From CANDYO01 sp964627795 (lineage in GTDB: Bacteria > Pseudomonadota > Alphaproteobacteria > Rickettsiales > CANDYO01): a stretch of DNA of 64,000 nt. Below the pieces are notes generated by a model. That model was not told where the DNA came from. It searched no databases and saw only the letters and a program-made list of their open reading frames with translations. Where the stretch lies: contig CAZVLF010000005.1 of assembly GCA_964627795.1 (NCBI GenBank), positions 87,987 through 151,986 of the forward strand. The letters are read 5' to 3'. Below are positions 7,550 to 16,508 of this stretch, piece after piece (the first letter of the stretch is position 1; the number at the start of each line of letters is the position of its first letter). Both the position numbers and the translations under genes were made by a program.

Positions 7550-8083
7550 ATGCAATCTAATGAATTTTATATAAAACAAGCTATAGATTTTGCTAAGGCA
7601 AAAAACAAAGTTTGGCCGTTTGCTGCTTTAATAGTGGATAATGATAGTGGAAATATTATAGTTAAAGCAACTGATTGTGCTCATATTTCTCCAATTTTAC
7701 ATGCAGAAAGCTATGCGATTCATCTTCTAGCGCTTAATTTTGATTATACCAAATTTAAAAGTATAAGTTTATACAGTACTGCAGAATGTGATTTATTAAG
7801 TATGGGAGCGGTTATAGCTGCTAGGATCACAGGGTATAATATAGAAAGATTAGTTTATGGAGCTTCACAAAAGGATGTATGCGAAGCATTAGATTTTAAA
7901 TATATAGATACCTCTAATTATTCAAGCAAGTTAAAAGTTGAAGGAAATATTTTAAAAGAAGAATGCATTGAGTTATATAAAAAGGCTAAGATTTTACAGC
8001 AAGAAATCAATCATCCTCATCCAGGAAAAGTATATTTATCAAAGGATATAAATGATTTTGCCGAGATAATTAAGGACATTTAA
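7550..8083 (+). CDS. Deaminase-fold protein lacking the zinc cysteines
   Basis: The 177-residue protein keeps the cytidine/guanine deaminase scaffold: WPFAALIVD at the start, then the zinc-histidine and catalytic glutamate in LHAESYA (His51, Glu53). The second zinc motif, normally TxEPCPMCxxA, reads STAECDLLSMGA. In register, the two zinc cysteines are Asp81 and Ser84. Metal binding, and hence deamination, is doubtful. The protein may act as a binding or regulatory paralogue, or use different ligands. The reading frame is intact and the gene sits two bases before a GNAT gene. Confidence 0.7.
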   Translation: MQSNEFYIKQAIDFAKAKNKVWPFAALIVDNDSGNIIVKATDCAHISPILHAESYAIHLLALNFDYTKFKSISLYSTAECDLLSMGAVIAARITGYNIERLVYGASQKDVCEALDFKYIDTSNYSSKLKVEGNILKEECIELYKKAKILQQEINHPHPGKVYLSKDINDFAEIIKDI

Positions 8084-8085
8084 AT

Positions 8086-8610
8086 ATGAAAATGTTCGAT
8101 AAAGAAAATGTAATAATTAGAACAGCAAAAATAGAAGATAATTCTAAAATTGCTGCTATTGGGATAAAATGCTGGCAAGATGCTTATAAAGATGTTTTTC
8201 CAGATGATCTTCTTGATAATTTATCACTTGAGAAACGTTTAGAGCAAAGATTAAGTTGGTTTAGTTTACCTAATAAATTTTCAATCATAGCTCATATAGA
8301 AGATGAAATTATTGGATATTGTGACTTCGGTGAATCTAGGAGCCCACAATTCGCTCCAGGAGAGATTTATTCCTTATATGTATTGCCAGAATATAAAGGG
8401 TATGGTATCGGCAAAATCTTGAGCCAAGAAGCAATAAAACAACTTGGCTTAAATAACTTGGCACCATTTATTGTAACAACTTTGGAAGTTAATTTTCCAG
8501 CACGTAAATTCTATGAAAAACTTGGCTTTAAAGAAGTTGATCATATCATGACCGAAGTTGATGATACACTATATAAAGAAGTCGTGTATTCATATGAAGG
8601 TAACAAATAA
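8086..8610 (+). CDS. GNAT-family N-acetyltransferase
   Basis: The 174 residues form one GNAT domain of the RimI-like type. IIRTAKIEDNSKIAAIGIKCWQDAY is the N-terminal strand-helix, SLYVLPEYKGYGIGKILSQEA holds the acetyl-CoA loop, and EVNFPARKFYEKLGFKEV closes the fold. The WQDAYKD segment is common among acetyltransferases annotated as acting on antibiotics or peptides. It sits between the deaminase-like gene and a reductase gene in the same orientation. Confidence 0.85.
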   Translation: MKMFDKENVIIRTAKIEDNSKIAAIGIKCWQDAYKDVFPDDLLDNLSLEKRLEQRLSWFSLPNKFSIIAHIEDEIIGYCDFGESRSPQFAPGEIYSLYVLPEYKGYGIGKILSQEAIKQLGLNNLAPFIVTTLEVNFPARKFYEKLGFKEVDHIMTEVDDTLYKEVVYSYEGNK

Positions 8611-8614
8611 ATTT

Positions 8615-9619
8615 ATGGACAATTTAAATAAAGCGCTTATCTATAGTGAATTTGGCCCACCTGAAAAAGTATTAGAAATTTCTAAATTACCTATAATCAA
8701 ACCTCAAGAAGATCAAGTTTTAGTGAAAATGCTGGCAAGTTCAATTAATCCTTCTGATTTACTTACCATAAGAGGCACATATTCAAATCGTATTGCTTTT
8801 CCAAAAATAGCTGGCTTTGAAGGAGTGGGTATAGTTATAGAAACTGGAAACAGTAAATATAACTTCCTTCTAGGCAAAAGAGTTTTAGCCATAAGAGGTG
8901 AAGGAACTTGGCAGGAATATAATTTAATACCTGCAGAAGAAATAGTTATAGTTCCAGACGTAATTGATAATAAAACTGCTGCACAGTTATATATAAATCC
9001 TTTAACTATCTGGTTGATGCTTAAGTTAGAATTACAAATAAAAAAAGGAGATATAGTTCTAATTAACGCTGCAAATTCATCTTGCGGTCATATTTTAGCT
9101 GGATTTGCTAAATTTTTTAAATTTGACCTTATTTCAATTGTAAGAAGACCAGAAGCTAAAAGACAGCTTGAATCATTAGGATTAACTAAAGTTATAGATA
9201 GTAGCAACGAAGACCTAATAGCTTCTATTAATAAACTTACGAATAACCAAAAAGTTGATTATGTTCTTGATGCAGTTGGCGGAGATATAGCAACTAAGAT
9301 GCTAGAAATTAGCAAATTTAGAGGCAAATTTATTCAATATGGTTTAATGTCAGGATTGCAGCTTAGCAATAACTTCTTTAAACTTGTTGTAGATAAGGAA
9401 ATTAGCTTTAAATATTTTCATTTAAGAGAATGGATTTATAATAATGATGATAATACTAGGCATAAGTTATTAGAAAAAATGATAGAAAATTTTATTAAAG
9501 CAGAGATAAAATTACCAATTCACAGCGCATATGATCTAGATAATTATATCGAAGCTATAAAAGCAGCTGAATCATCCAAAAGAAATGGAAAAGTAATATT
9601 TAATAATGAACAAGAATAA
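8615..9619 (+). CDS. Medium-chain reductase, quinone oxidoreductase/enoyl reductase type
   Basis: Start 8615 (MDNLNKALIYSEFG) is chosen because it follows the upstream stop closely and has GAAGG 15 bases ahead. The 334-residue product has the MDR build: an N-terminal catalytic domain with SSINPSDLLTIRGTY and FEGVGIVIETG, then a nucleotide-binding domain near NAANSSCGHILAGF and DYVLDAVGGDIATKM. Zinc ligands are missing, so it belongs with NAD(P)H-dependent quinone or enoyl-thioester reductases, not zinc alcohol dehydrogenases. It overlaps the next kinase gene by 14 bases. The substrate is unknown. Confidence 0.8.
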   Translation: MDNLNKALIYSEFGPPEKVLEISKLPIIKPQEDQVLVKMLASSINPSDLLTIRGTYSNRIAFPKIAGFEGVGIVIETGNSKYNFLLGKRVLAIRGEGTWQEYNLIPAEEIVIVPDVIDNKTAAQLYINPLTIWLMLKLELQIKKGDIVLINAANSSCGHILAGFAKFFKFDLISIVRRPEAKRQLESLGLTKVIDSSNEDLIASINKLTNNQKVDYVLDAVGGDIATKMLEISKFRGKFIQYGLMSGLQLSNNFFKLVVDKEISFKYFHLREWIYNNDDNTRHKLLEKMIENFIKAEIKLPIHSAYDLDNYIEAIKAAESSKRNGKVIFNNEQE

Positions 9620-10544
9620 TCTAACTCAAATCTGTGATCATTTTAATCTTGGTAAGCTAATCGATGACCCTGTAAGAGTACATGGTGGATTATTGCATGT
9701 AATGTGGAAAGTAAATACTGATAAAGCATCTTATGCAATTAAGCAAATTTCTAAAGATATTGACTTGACTAATGATAAAATTATTCAAAATTACAATCTA
9801 ACTGAAAAAATTGCTGATCATTTTAAGCGTCTAGGAATTCCAGCCGTTAGCTCTATAAATAAACTAATGATTATTAATAAAACAGGTTATTTAGTTTATC
9901 CATGGATAAAAGCGCAACCCATTTACCAAGTCGATCAATCACAAGTTATAAAATTAGCTAGCATACTTAAAAAAATACATGCAATAAATTTAAGTCTACC
10001 AGAAATATCAGAGCCTGAATTTACTACTCATTCAAGTCAGGAAATAACGAATTTATTTAACAAAGCTAAACTTTTAAGTTTAGATGCTATTTTAATTGCT
10101 AACGAAGCTTACATAGAAGCGATTCCTTATCTAAAGCAAAATTTAGTAATAAGTCATGGCGATTTGGACCAAAAAAATGTTTTATGGGATGGTCAGAATA
10201 ATCCATATTTAATTGACTGGGAATCAGCGAGATTGCTTAATCCCATTTATGAGATAATCAATACTAGTTTAGATTTTTGTGATATTGGAAATAACTTTAA
10301 TCAAGAGCAATTTATTGAAATGCTTAAAGCTTATGGTGTTCTTAACAAAAAAGAGCTAGAATATGCTTTTGCTGGAGTGTTAGGTAATTGGATAAATTGG
10401 TTGCTTTATAACATCAATCGCTCATTTTCTGAAGATGAAGAAATCAAAAAGCTAGGTGCAGAGCAAGTTCAGAAAACAATGGACATAATTTTAAAAGTGC
10501 AAAATCTTATGCCCCAATTAATTACAATCATAGAAAAATTATGA
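9606..10544 (+). CDS. APH-fold small-molecule phosphotransferase
   Basis: The 312-residue protein shows the aminoglycoside-phosphotransferase/choline-kinase fold. The catalytic loop is VISHGDLDQKNVLWD and the metal-binding DxE-type motif is LIDWESARL. An N-terminal lobe contains SYAIKQIS, with the ATP-positioning lysine. It would phosphorylate a hydroxyl on a small molecule or sugar. It overlaps both neighbours, an MDR reductase and a GNAT, so the three are translationally coupled. Confidence 0.8.
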   Translation: MNKNNLTQICDHFNLGKLIDDPVRVHGGLLHVMWKVNTDKASYAIKQISKDIDLTNDKIIQNYNLTEKIADHFKRLGIPAVSSINKLMIINKTGYLVYPWIKAQPIYQVDQSQVIKLASILKKIHAINLSLPEISEPEFTTHSSQEITNLFNKAKLLSLDAILIANEAYIEAIPYLKQNLVISHGDLDQKNVLWDGQNNPYLIDWESARLLNPIYEIINTSLDFCDIGNNFNQEQFIEMLKAYGVLNKKELEYAFAGVLGNWINWLLYNINRSFSEDEEIKKLGAEQVQKTMDIILKVQNLMPQLITIIEKL

Positions 10545-11023
10545 AGATCAGATTATTAACTAAAAAAGATAATGAGGATTATAAAAAGATTAGGCTTGAA
10601 GCATTACAGAATTCTCCTGAATCTTTCGGATCTTCCTATGAAGAAGAAGTAAGTTCACCAGCAGAAGATTTACAAAAAAACGGAGTAGATATTTTTGGCG
10701 CCTTCATTGATGATCAATTAGTAGCTATCGCAGGATTTTTTATTTCTAAAATGAACAAGATGAATCACAAAGGTGGATTATTTGGTTTATATACCAAACC
10801 AGAATATAGAGGAAAAAACATTGCCAATGAATTATTAAAGACAATAATTAATCATGCAAAAACTAAAATCACTCAACTGCATTTAACTTGCGTAACTACT
10901 AACCAATCAGCCATTAAATTATACCAGAAATATGGATTTAAGATCTATGGTACAGAACCAAAAGCTTTAAAAATAGGTTCACAGTTTTTTGATGAATATT
11001 TGATGGTATTAGAATTTTTATGA
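10541..11023 (+). CDS. GNAT-family N-acetyltransferase
   Basis: The 160 residues form one GNAT domain: IRLLTKKDNEDYKKIRLEAL at the N-terminus, LYTKPEYRGKNIANELLKTI with the acetyl-CoA loop, and TNQSAIKLYQKYGFKIYG near the end. The segment NSPESFGSSYEEE is frequent in acetyltransferases of this size. The ATG overlaps the stop of the preceding kinase gene (ATGA). The substrate is unknown. Confidence 0.85.
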   Translation: MKIRLLTKKDNEDYKKIRLEALQNSPESFGSSYEEEVSSPAEDLQKNGVDIFGAFIDDQLVAIAGFFISKMNKMNHKGGLFGLYTKPEYRGKNIANELLKTIINHAKTKITQLHLTCVTTNQSAIKLYQKYGFKIYGTEPKALKIGSQFFDEYLMVLEFL

Positions 11024-11058
11024 TTAAAATAGGGTGTAACAATTATGGAGATTAGTTT

Positions 11059-11934
11059 ATGAAGCATAATATTACTGCAGAACTTGCTCAAAAACTAATT
11101 CTCGAACAATTTCCTGAATATGGTTCTCTACCTATAATTTCTGTTGAAATGCAAGGTCATGATAATCGTACCTTTAGATTAGGTGAAGAAATGTTAATTC
11201 GCATGCCAACAGCAGAAAGCTATGCGCTGAAAGTGACAAAAGAGCAGAATTTACTACCAAAGCTTGAGCGTCATTTAAGCATCGATATTCCAGTACCAAT
11301 AAAAATGGGAAAACCTTCGAAAGATTACCCATATCCATTTTCTATTTATAAATGGCTAGAAGGAAGAAGCTTAAATCTTATCCAAAGCCAAGAAATAGAT
11401 CTTGAAACGCTAGCTTTGGATATGGCAAAATTCCTAAGAGAACTGCAAGCAATTAAAGATGTAGAAGGACCTGGCCCTGGTCAACATAATTGGTGGCGAG
11501 GGAGTCATATATCAGTTTATGATAAAGATGCCAGAAAACAGATAGCAAAACTCTCAGATGTTATAGACAGCAATAAAGCTATTGCATTATGGACTCGCGC
11601 ACTCAACACTAAATGGGATAAGCCTTCTGTCTGGATTCATGGTGATTTTGCTATTGGCAATATGCTGATAAAAGATAGGAAGCTTTCAGCTGTTATTGAT
11701 TTTGGTGGAATGGGCATGGGTGATCCCGCTTGTGATCTAGTAATCGCTTGGATCTATTTAAATGGTAAATCACGTGAGATCTTTATCAAAGAAATGAATC
11801 TAGATGAAGATACTTGGACAAGAGCTAAGGCTTGGGGCTTATGGAAAGCAACTTTTGTTCTCTGTGAGTTAGATGATAAGAATAGCGTTGAAGGAATAGA
11901 ACAGAGAAGAATTATAGAGGAAATTTTAAAATGA
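11059..11934 (+). CDS. Aminoglycoside phosphotransferase family protein
   Basis: This 291-residue APH-family kinase has GHDNRTFRLGEEMLIRMP in the N-lobe, WIHGDFAIGNMLI as catalytic loop and AVIDFGGMGMGDPACDL as metal site. The GPGPGQHNWWRGSH stretch is typical of a widespread subgroup annotated as aminoglycoside phosphotransferases, though few are tested. It ends by overlapping the following methyltransferase gene by four bases. Phosphorylation of an aminoglycoside-like or other hydroxylated compound is likely. Confidence 0.85.
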   Translation: MKHNITAELAQKLILEQFPEYGSLPIISVEMQGHDNRTFRLGEEMLIRMPTAESYALKVTKEQNLLPKLERHLSIDIPVPIKMGKPSKDYPYPFSIYKWLEGRSLNLIQSQEIDLETLALDMAKFLRELQAIKDVEGPGPGQHNWWRGSHISVYDKDARKQIAKLSDVIDSNKAIALWTRALNTKWDKPSVWIHGDFAIGNMLIKDRKLSAVIDFGGMGMGDPACDLVIAWIYLNGKSREIFIKEMNLDEDTWTRAKAWGLWKATFVLCELDDKNSVEGIEQRRIIEEILK

Positions 11935-12680
11935 AATTTGATACTTATATGAGTCTATGTGCTGAAGTATATGATTTGAACAAACCAAAACCAACTGCAG
12001 CAGAGTATGAATTTTATAAGAGTTATGCCTTAAAGGCGAAAGGACAAATTTTAGAACCAATGTGCGGCAGCGGAAGATTTCTTTTGCCTTTACTTGCAGA
12101 AGGTATTTCTGTTGATGGTTTTGATGCTAGTCCTCATATGCTTACAAAACTAAAAGAAAAAGCCAAAGCACAAAATTTAGTACCAAATATTTGGCAGGGT
12201 TTTATTGAAGAACTAAATACAGAAGAAAAATATAATCTCATTTTTATTCCAGCTGGTTCTTTTTGTTTAATAACTAATCTACAGGCAGTTAAAAGATCAT
12301 TGGAGATTTTTTATAACCACCTAAATGATGATGGCATTTTATTATTTGCCTTAGATACTATGGCAGCAGTGCCAGAACTTAATAAATGGCGTAAGTCTGA
12401 CTGGCAAAAACCAGATGGTAAAATAATTCGATTAAGTCAATTTGCTACTTTAAACGATGATATTTGTAAGGTTATGTGCAAATATGAATTGATGGATGAA
12501 GCTAAAGTAACCAATACTGAAACAGAAGAAATAAATGTACGAATTTATGATAATTCAGATACTATGCTTCAAATGTTAAGAGATGTAGGCTTTAGAGAGA
12601 TAAGATTCGTGAAAGCTTTTGATCGTAACCAATCTGCCGATTTTAAGGATGCAGCTGTTATAGTTGAATGCAAAAAATAA
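11931..12680 (+). CDS. Class I SAM-dependent methyltransferase
   Basis: The 249-residue protein has the Rossmann-type methyltransferase motifs: ILEPMCGSGRFLLPLL (motif I, residues about 40-55), VDGFDASPHMLTKL (acidic motif II) and YNLIFIPAGSFCLI (motif IV region). The acceptor is unknown; no rRNA- or DNA-binding domain is attached. It is coupled by an ATGA overlap to the kinase before it and is the last intact gene of the long plus-strand run from 4074. Confidence 0.85.
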   Translation: MKFDTYMSLCAEVYDLNKPKPTAAEYEFYKSYALKAKGQILEPMCGSGRFLLPLLAEGISVDGFDASPHMLTKLKEKAKAQNLVPNIWQGFIEELNTEEKYNLIFIPAGSFCLITNLQAVKRSLEIFYNHLNDDGILLFALDTMAAVPELNKWRKSDWQKPDGKIIRLSQFATLNDDICKVMCKYELMDEAKVTNTETEEINVRIYDNSDTMLQMLRDVGFREIRFVKAFDRNQSADFKDAAVIVECKK

Positions 12681-12787
12681 AATGAATTACAAAATCATCG
12701 AATATATTGCAGGGAATTTATTAAATAAAGTGTATGAATATTTGAAATTAAATACATTCAAAGGCATAATCAGAATAAATACATTAG

Positions 12788-12868
12788 CTAAATATTGCCG
12801 CCATTAAAACCTATGAAAGATATGGGTTTATGGCCTATGAAGTGGTTTATGAGAAAAGTCTGAAATAA
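12788..12868 (+). pseudogene. GNAT C-terminal remnant
   Basis: Twenty-six codons before a stop read NIAAIKTYERYGFMAYEVVY, the closing motif of GNAT acetyltransferases (AAIxxYEKxGF). There is no start and an in-frame stop lies just upstream, so this is the tail of a lost acetyltransferase gene. It shows that this cargo island has also shed genes. Confidence 0.65.
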
Positions 12869-12890
12869 TGATTTGAATGTTTTAAAAAAA

Positions 12891-13502
12891 TCACGTAAGT
12901 TCAAGCAATGTAACACCGAATAACTGAAGATCTCCTTCATTGCATAATAATTGATCGTTATCGTTATAGTTAACAGAACCAATAATACAGGTATTTTTGC
13001 CATCGTTGAAGCAACTTATTCTTTTTAGACCGATAGAATTGATACCCGCTTCAGAAAATGACACTACTTCTTCGGGCTGACAAATCATATCTTGGTTATA
13101 ATCTCTCCAGATATTAAGGAATTTAAATCCAATATCATTAGAATCTAGAATAGAATTTTTGTCATAATCAAGTTCTCCAAGGGAAGTTGATGGAGAATGT
13201 GCATATCTAAAATTATGGCCCTCAAAATTATCCATTAAGTCAAATAGCTCAGGAAACTGCTCTGTCTTTATAACTATTATCCCTTCGTTTTTTCCAATCC
13301 AAGCTTTTAGTTTATAAGTGATTTGAAAATATTTCCTTACAATGGCAGTTCTACTTTCATCTATTTCAAGACTATCTCTATCCATATCAATAACAAAAAA
13401 TCTGCTATCACTGTTAATTGGTGCAGCCCAATATTTGCATGAATCTGCCTGCTTAGCAAAATAACAAATATTCTTGTCTGTTAATACTGGAGTTTTAGAC
13501 AT
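12891..13502 (-). CDS. EF-hand calcium-binding protein
   Basis: The 203-residue protein contains two EF-hand-like loops. Residues 112-123 read DYDKNSILDSND and residues 134-145 read DYNQDMICQPEE, each with acidic or amide groups at positions 1, 3, 5, 9 and 12. The following VVSFSEAGINSIGL is the pattern seen after such loops in RTX and dockerin-like surface proteins. No signal peptide is visible. The N-terminal half has aromatic and acidic content but no motif I know. It probably binds calcium; its role is unknown. Confidence 0.65.
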   Translation of the reverse strand: MSKTPVLTDKNICYFAKQADSCKYWAAPINSDSRFFVIDMDRDSLEIDESRTAIVRKYFQITYKLKAWIGKNEGIIVIKTEQFPELFDLMDNFEGHNFRYAHSPSTSLGELDYDKNSILDSNDIGFKFLNIWRDYNQDMICQPEEVVSFSEAGINSIGLKRISCFNDGKNTCIIGSVNYNDNDQLLCNEGDLQLFGVTLLELT

Positions 13503-13573
13503 TGCAAAATTTCCTATAATAATTTTCTCTTTTTGTTTATAGCAAATGCCAGATTAATTTTCAATCAATATCG

Positions 13574-14407
13574 TTAGTTATATTTTGTCTTACATTTACT
13601 AGCTAAATCTAACCAAACTAAAGGATCCATATTATCTTCCATTGCCCAAACTGCAGATAGCACTGCATGCATAAAATAACATTTCTTTACATCTTCAATA
13701 TCAAATCCAAAATAATTTGCTATATATGGAATATCTTTGTCAATATCTTGCACAAAAGCCCAAACTTCATTTATAGGAAAGCCAATTACTCCGTGAGGAT
13801 CAATTACTTTCCAAGCATTACTATCTTGCAATATATTATCATGATGCAAATCACCATGCAGGACTTTTCTTATCTGGTACTTTGAAAATATTTCATCACG
13901 AAATTTACGTGCTAAAGTTAGAAAATCTGATGGTATCGGCCAATCCTTATCTAATAATGAGAATCTCTCTTCAATACTTGGTAATTTTATGTTTGCAGGC
14001 AAAGGTGCTTGATGTAATTTTTGAGCGACTTCACAAGCAATCTTTAAAGCTTCAGTTTTTCTGTCAGGTAAATAAGTTTTAAGTGAAATAGCAGGAGATA
14101 ATTTTTTAAGCAACAAAGTTTTTTCTTTATGAGCTAAAACTTGAACTGCACCGTAATTGCTCAACGCTGTTAGCGCTTCATATTCATTTCCAATTAATTC
14201 AGCATCTAAACTTAATTTTAGGATTACTTTCTGCTCTCCCTGAAATCCGCTTGCTACATAATTCATCGATAAATTATCAACTGATTTCAGACTGTTCAGA
14301 TCCCATTCTGCAGCAATTGATTTAATTATGTTTGGTAAATTAGCTAACCACTTTTTACCTTTAGTTCCATAGATATTGAGAATATTTTGTTCAAATTTTT
14401 TATTCAT
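13574..14407 (-). CDS. Streptomycin/hydroxyurea-type phosphotransferase (APH_6_hur family)
   Basis: The 277-residue kinase belongs to the APH(6)/hydroxyurea phosphotransferase group. It has KWLANLPNII at the start, KLHQAPLP in the hinge, the catalytic loop KVLHGDLHHDNILQD and the metal site KVIDPHGVIGFP. Known members inactivate streptomycin by 6-phosphorylation. A close paralogue lies at 59515-60345. It overlaps the upstream hydrolase gene by eight bases, so both are probably made from one mRNA. Confidence 0.85.
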   Translation of the reverse strand: MNKKFEQNILNIYGTKGKKWLANLPNIIKSIAAEWDLNSLKSVDNLSMNYVASGFQGEQKVILKLSLDAELIGNEYEALTALSNYGAVQVLAHKEKTLLLKKLSPAISLKTYLPDRKTEALKIACEVAQKLHQAPLPANIKLPSIEERFSLLDKDWPIPSDFLTLARKFRDEIFSKYQIRKVLHGDLHHDNILQDSNAWKVIDPHGVIGFPINEVWAFVQDIDKDIPYIANYFGFDIEDVKKCYFMHAVLSAVWAMEDNMDPLVWLDLASKCKTKYN

Positions 14408-15101
14408 TTAAAAAGAAATCCAATGCTTTAAAAACTTTTGCTTTTAGCTCTTCTGTAATCTTATCACCACGATAGCTAGTGTGAAATGCACCCTTAGGTT
14501 TAATTATAGCCCATTCAAGATTCATGCGCTTTGGATCATTTTGCGTTCCTTCATCAGGAATAACACTAATATCAGTAGAAGTGTCAGTTGCTTCAAATAT
14601 CAAGAGTCTTTGTTTGGCTCCAGGTTTAATTGGGCATCTTCTGCCATCAAAAATAATTGCATTTTGAATCATCTCTTCATGGTTATTATAAAAGAATTTA
14701 GCTATATCCCCACCATTAGAATGACCAGATATAATGAATTTATCAAAGTTAAAATTAGGATATTGCTGTTTTAATTCATTTATAACAAATAAAATACTTT
14801 GCTCTCCTCGAATCCATAAATTTTTTCTATCTTCAATGGTTTTTAACTCCTCTGCATCACCAAGTAAATCATGCTGAATTGCAATAAAAGCGCACCCCTT
14901 ATCTATAAAATATTCGGCTAAATATTCCCATTTCCTATAAGCTAGAATATTATCTGGCTTTATTAGATCCTTTTGCTCCTGATATCCAGGATTAAAAATA
15001 ACTATTGGCATGCTTTGAGATTGATTCTCGGGAGTATAAATGAGTATTGGCACCTGCCTATTTCTAACTTGATCAAATAAGTTTAGTTCATGTGTTTGCA
15101 T
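14400..15101 (-). CDS. Alpha/beta hydrolase
   Basis: This 233-residue hydrolase has the oxyanion-hole region VIFNPGYQEQ near residue 32 and the nucleophile elbow FIISGHSNGGD (GxSxG). A late histidine in KGAFHTSY would complete the triad. There is no signal peptide. It resembles small cytosolic esterases or dienelactone-hydrolase-like enzymes; the substrate is unknown. It is paired with a downstream APH-type kinase gene, overlapping by eight bases. Confidence 0.75.
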   Translation of the reverse strand: MQTHELNLFDQVRNRQVPILIYTPENQSQSMPIVIFNPGYQEQKDLIKPDNILAYRKWEYLAEYFIDKGCAFIAIQHDLLGDAEELKTIEDRKNLWIRGEQSILFVINELKQQYPNFNFDKFIISGHSNGGDIAKFFYNNHEEMIQNAIIFDGRRCPIKPGAKQRLLIFEATDTSTDISVIPDEGTQNDPKRMNLEWAIIKPKGAFHTSYRGDKITEELKAKVFKALDFFLNE

Positions 15102-15192
15102 TATTTGCCTGGTAATTTAATAAACTCAATATATTAATTGAACCATAAAATTATATCTCAAACAAGATTTTTATTATATTGGCGATACCTAA

Positions 15193-15711
15193 CTAATGAC
15201 ACAAACTCTGACACGGATTACAGCCGTCTAAATGATTTATATAATTTTGTAAAATCTCAGCATGATCAAAGGCAAATTTACTTTTTGGCAAGTCCATTAT
15301 TTCTGTAATATCATATAATTTTACTGCTTTAGCATCACTACCTGCCTTAGGTTTTTGATTAGTAATGCAGCTATAAGTAACCTCAACAGAATGCTGCCTT
15401 GGGTCTCGATCCTTTTCGCCATGAACTCCTACTAATTTTAGGTTTTTTACTTCAGATATATTAAGCTCTTCCATTAATTCACGCATGAATGCTTTTTCAG
15501 GTGATTCATTATATTCAACATGTCCACCAAACATAGCAAGCCCCATAGGTTTTTTTCCTCTTTCTATCAGAGCAATCTTATTTTCTGGACATATATGAAC
15601 TATTCCTGCAGTTGTAAGCACTGGTTTTGGCTTTATTTTGTTTAGAGCAGCAGAATACCCTAAAATTCCTGAAATTAATGCAATAATAATACATAATAAA
15701 AATTTTCTCAT
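15193..15711 (-). CDS. Membrane-anchored or exported Nudix hydrolase
   Basis: The 172-residue protein starts with a hydrophobic segment (residues 4-22, FLLCIIIALISGILGYSAA), so it is exported or anchored. The Nudix box is GGHVEYNES followed by RELMEELNI, matching GX5EX7REUXEEXGU except that the last glycine is asparagine. Such enzymes hydrolyse nucleoside diphosphates linked to another group. The C-terminus has a cysteine-rich tail (CNPCQSLCH). An envelope location for a Nudix enzyme is unusual. It follows a TPR gene by five bases. Confidence 0.75.
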   Translation of the reverse strand: MRKFLLCIIIALISGILGYSAALNKIKPKPVLTTAGIVHICPENKIALIERGKKPMGLAMFGGHVEYNESPEKAFMRELMEELNISEVKNLKLVGVHGEKDRDPRQHSVEVTYSCITNQKPKAGSDAKAVKLYDITEIMDLPKSKFAFDHAEILQNYINHLDGCNPCQSLCH

Positions 15712-15715
15712 AGTA

Positions 15716-16468
15716 CTAAATTCTATCTATTAATTCATTAAGTTGAGTAACTTCTGTTTGCATTTGTTTTGCTTGTGCTATTTCCAGTCCTTGCATTGCA
15801 TATCTAGCTGAATCCACATAATTTTCTAGTTCATAAGAAATTTTACTTCTAAGAAGCAAAAAATGTACTCCGGTTTTGCTACTTAGATTAATTTTTTCTG
15901 CTAATTCAGTAGCTTCTTTATTTGCTTGGAAAACATCTCCTAATTCTAAAGTAGCTCTTATAGATCTTATTTTTGTCCGGTTGCAATCATCTTCTTCATT
16001 GATTTTCTGGCATATTTCTAAAGCTTTTGTATAGTATCCTATAGCTTTTGCAGGATCATTATTTAAATCTTGATATAATGCACCACTATTAAAGAGAATC
16101 TTAAGTTTGGTTATTTGAGCAACTTCCTTGTTATCAACATATGCAAGAGCATCATGAATATAAGAAAGTGCTTCTTCTTTTGCTCCTAGAGAGCGATGAG
16201 CTGCAGAAATCAGGTAAAGGCCTCTCGCTTCTAATTCTTTGTTTTCTATTAAACTAGCATTACCAAAAGTATAAGTGGCCATCTCTAAAGTCTCTTGTTT
16301 TTTACCTAGATAAAATAGAGAACTTGCAAGTCTTGCATTTATTAAGGCATTATTTTGTGGATCTAATCCTTCTTCTAAGGCAGCATTTCCTATATTTACA
16401 ATACTAACCCAATCCTCTGAGATTTTTAGAGTTTCATATTGCATAAAAAAATCTTCTTCAAATGTCAT
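15716..16468 (-). CDS. Tetratricopeptide-repeat protein
   Basis: The 250-residue protein is all helical, with TPR-like pairs throughout: INARLASSLFYLGKKQETLEMA, LYLISAAHRSLGAKEEALSYIH, and NNDPAKAIGYYTKALEIC. No catalytic domain or signal peptide is seen. TPR arrays mediate protein binding, so it may act with the Nudix protein encoded just downstream. The partner is not known. Confidence 0.75.
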   Translation of the reverse strand: MTFEEDFFMQYETLKISEDWVSIVNIGNAALEEGLDPQNNALINARLASSLFYLGKKQETLEMATYTFGNASLIENKELEARGLYLISAAHRSLGAKEEALSYIHDALAYVDNKEVAQITKLKILFNSGALYQDLNNDPAKAIGYYTKALEICQKINEEDDCNRTKIRSIRATLELGDVFQANKEATELAEKINLSSKTGVHFLLLRSKISYELENYVDSARYAMQGLEIAQAKQMQTEVTQLNELIDRI

Positions 16469-16508
16469 ATATACTTCTAATCATGAGTACCATTTTCAGA
16501 ATTAAAGA

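Noticed and set aside
12788..13003. Minus-strand ORF of 71 codons with a hydrophobic start
   Set aside because: It overlaps the EF-hand gene in another frame and covers the antisense of a GNAT remnant; its composition is that of an AT-rich shadow frame.
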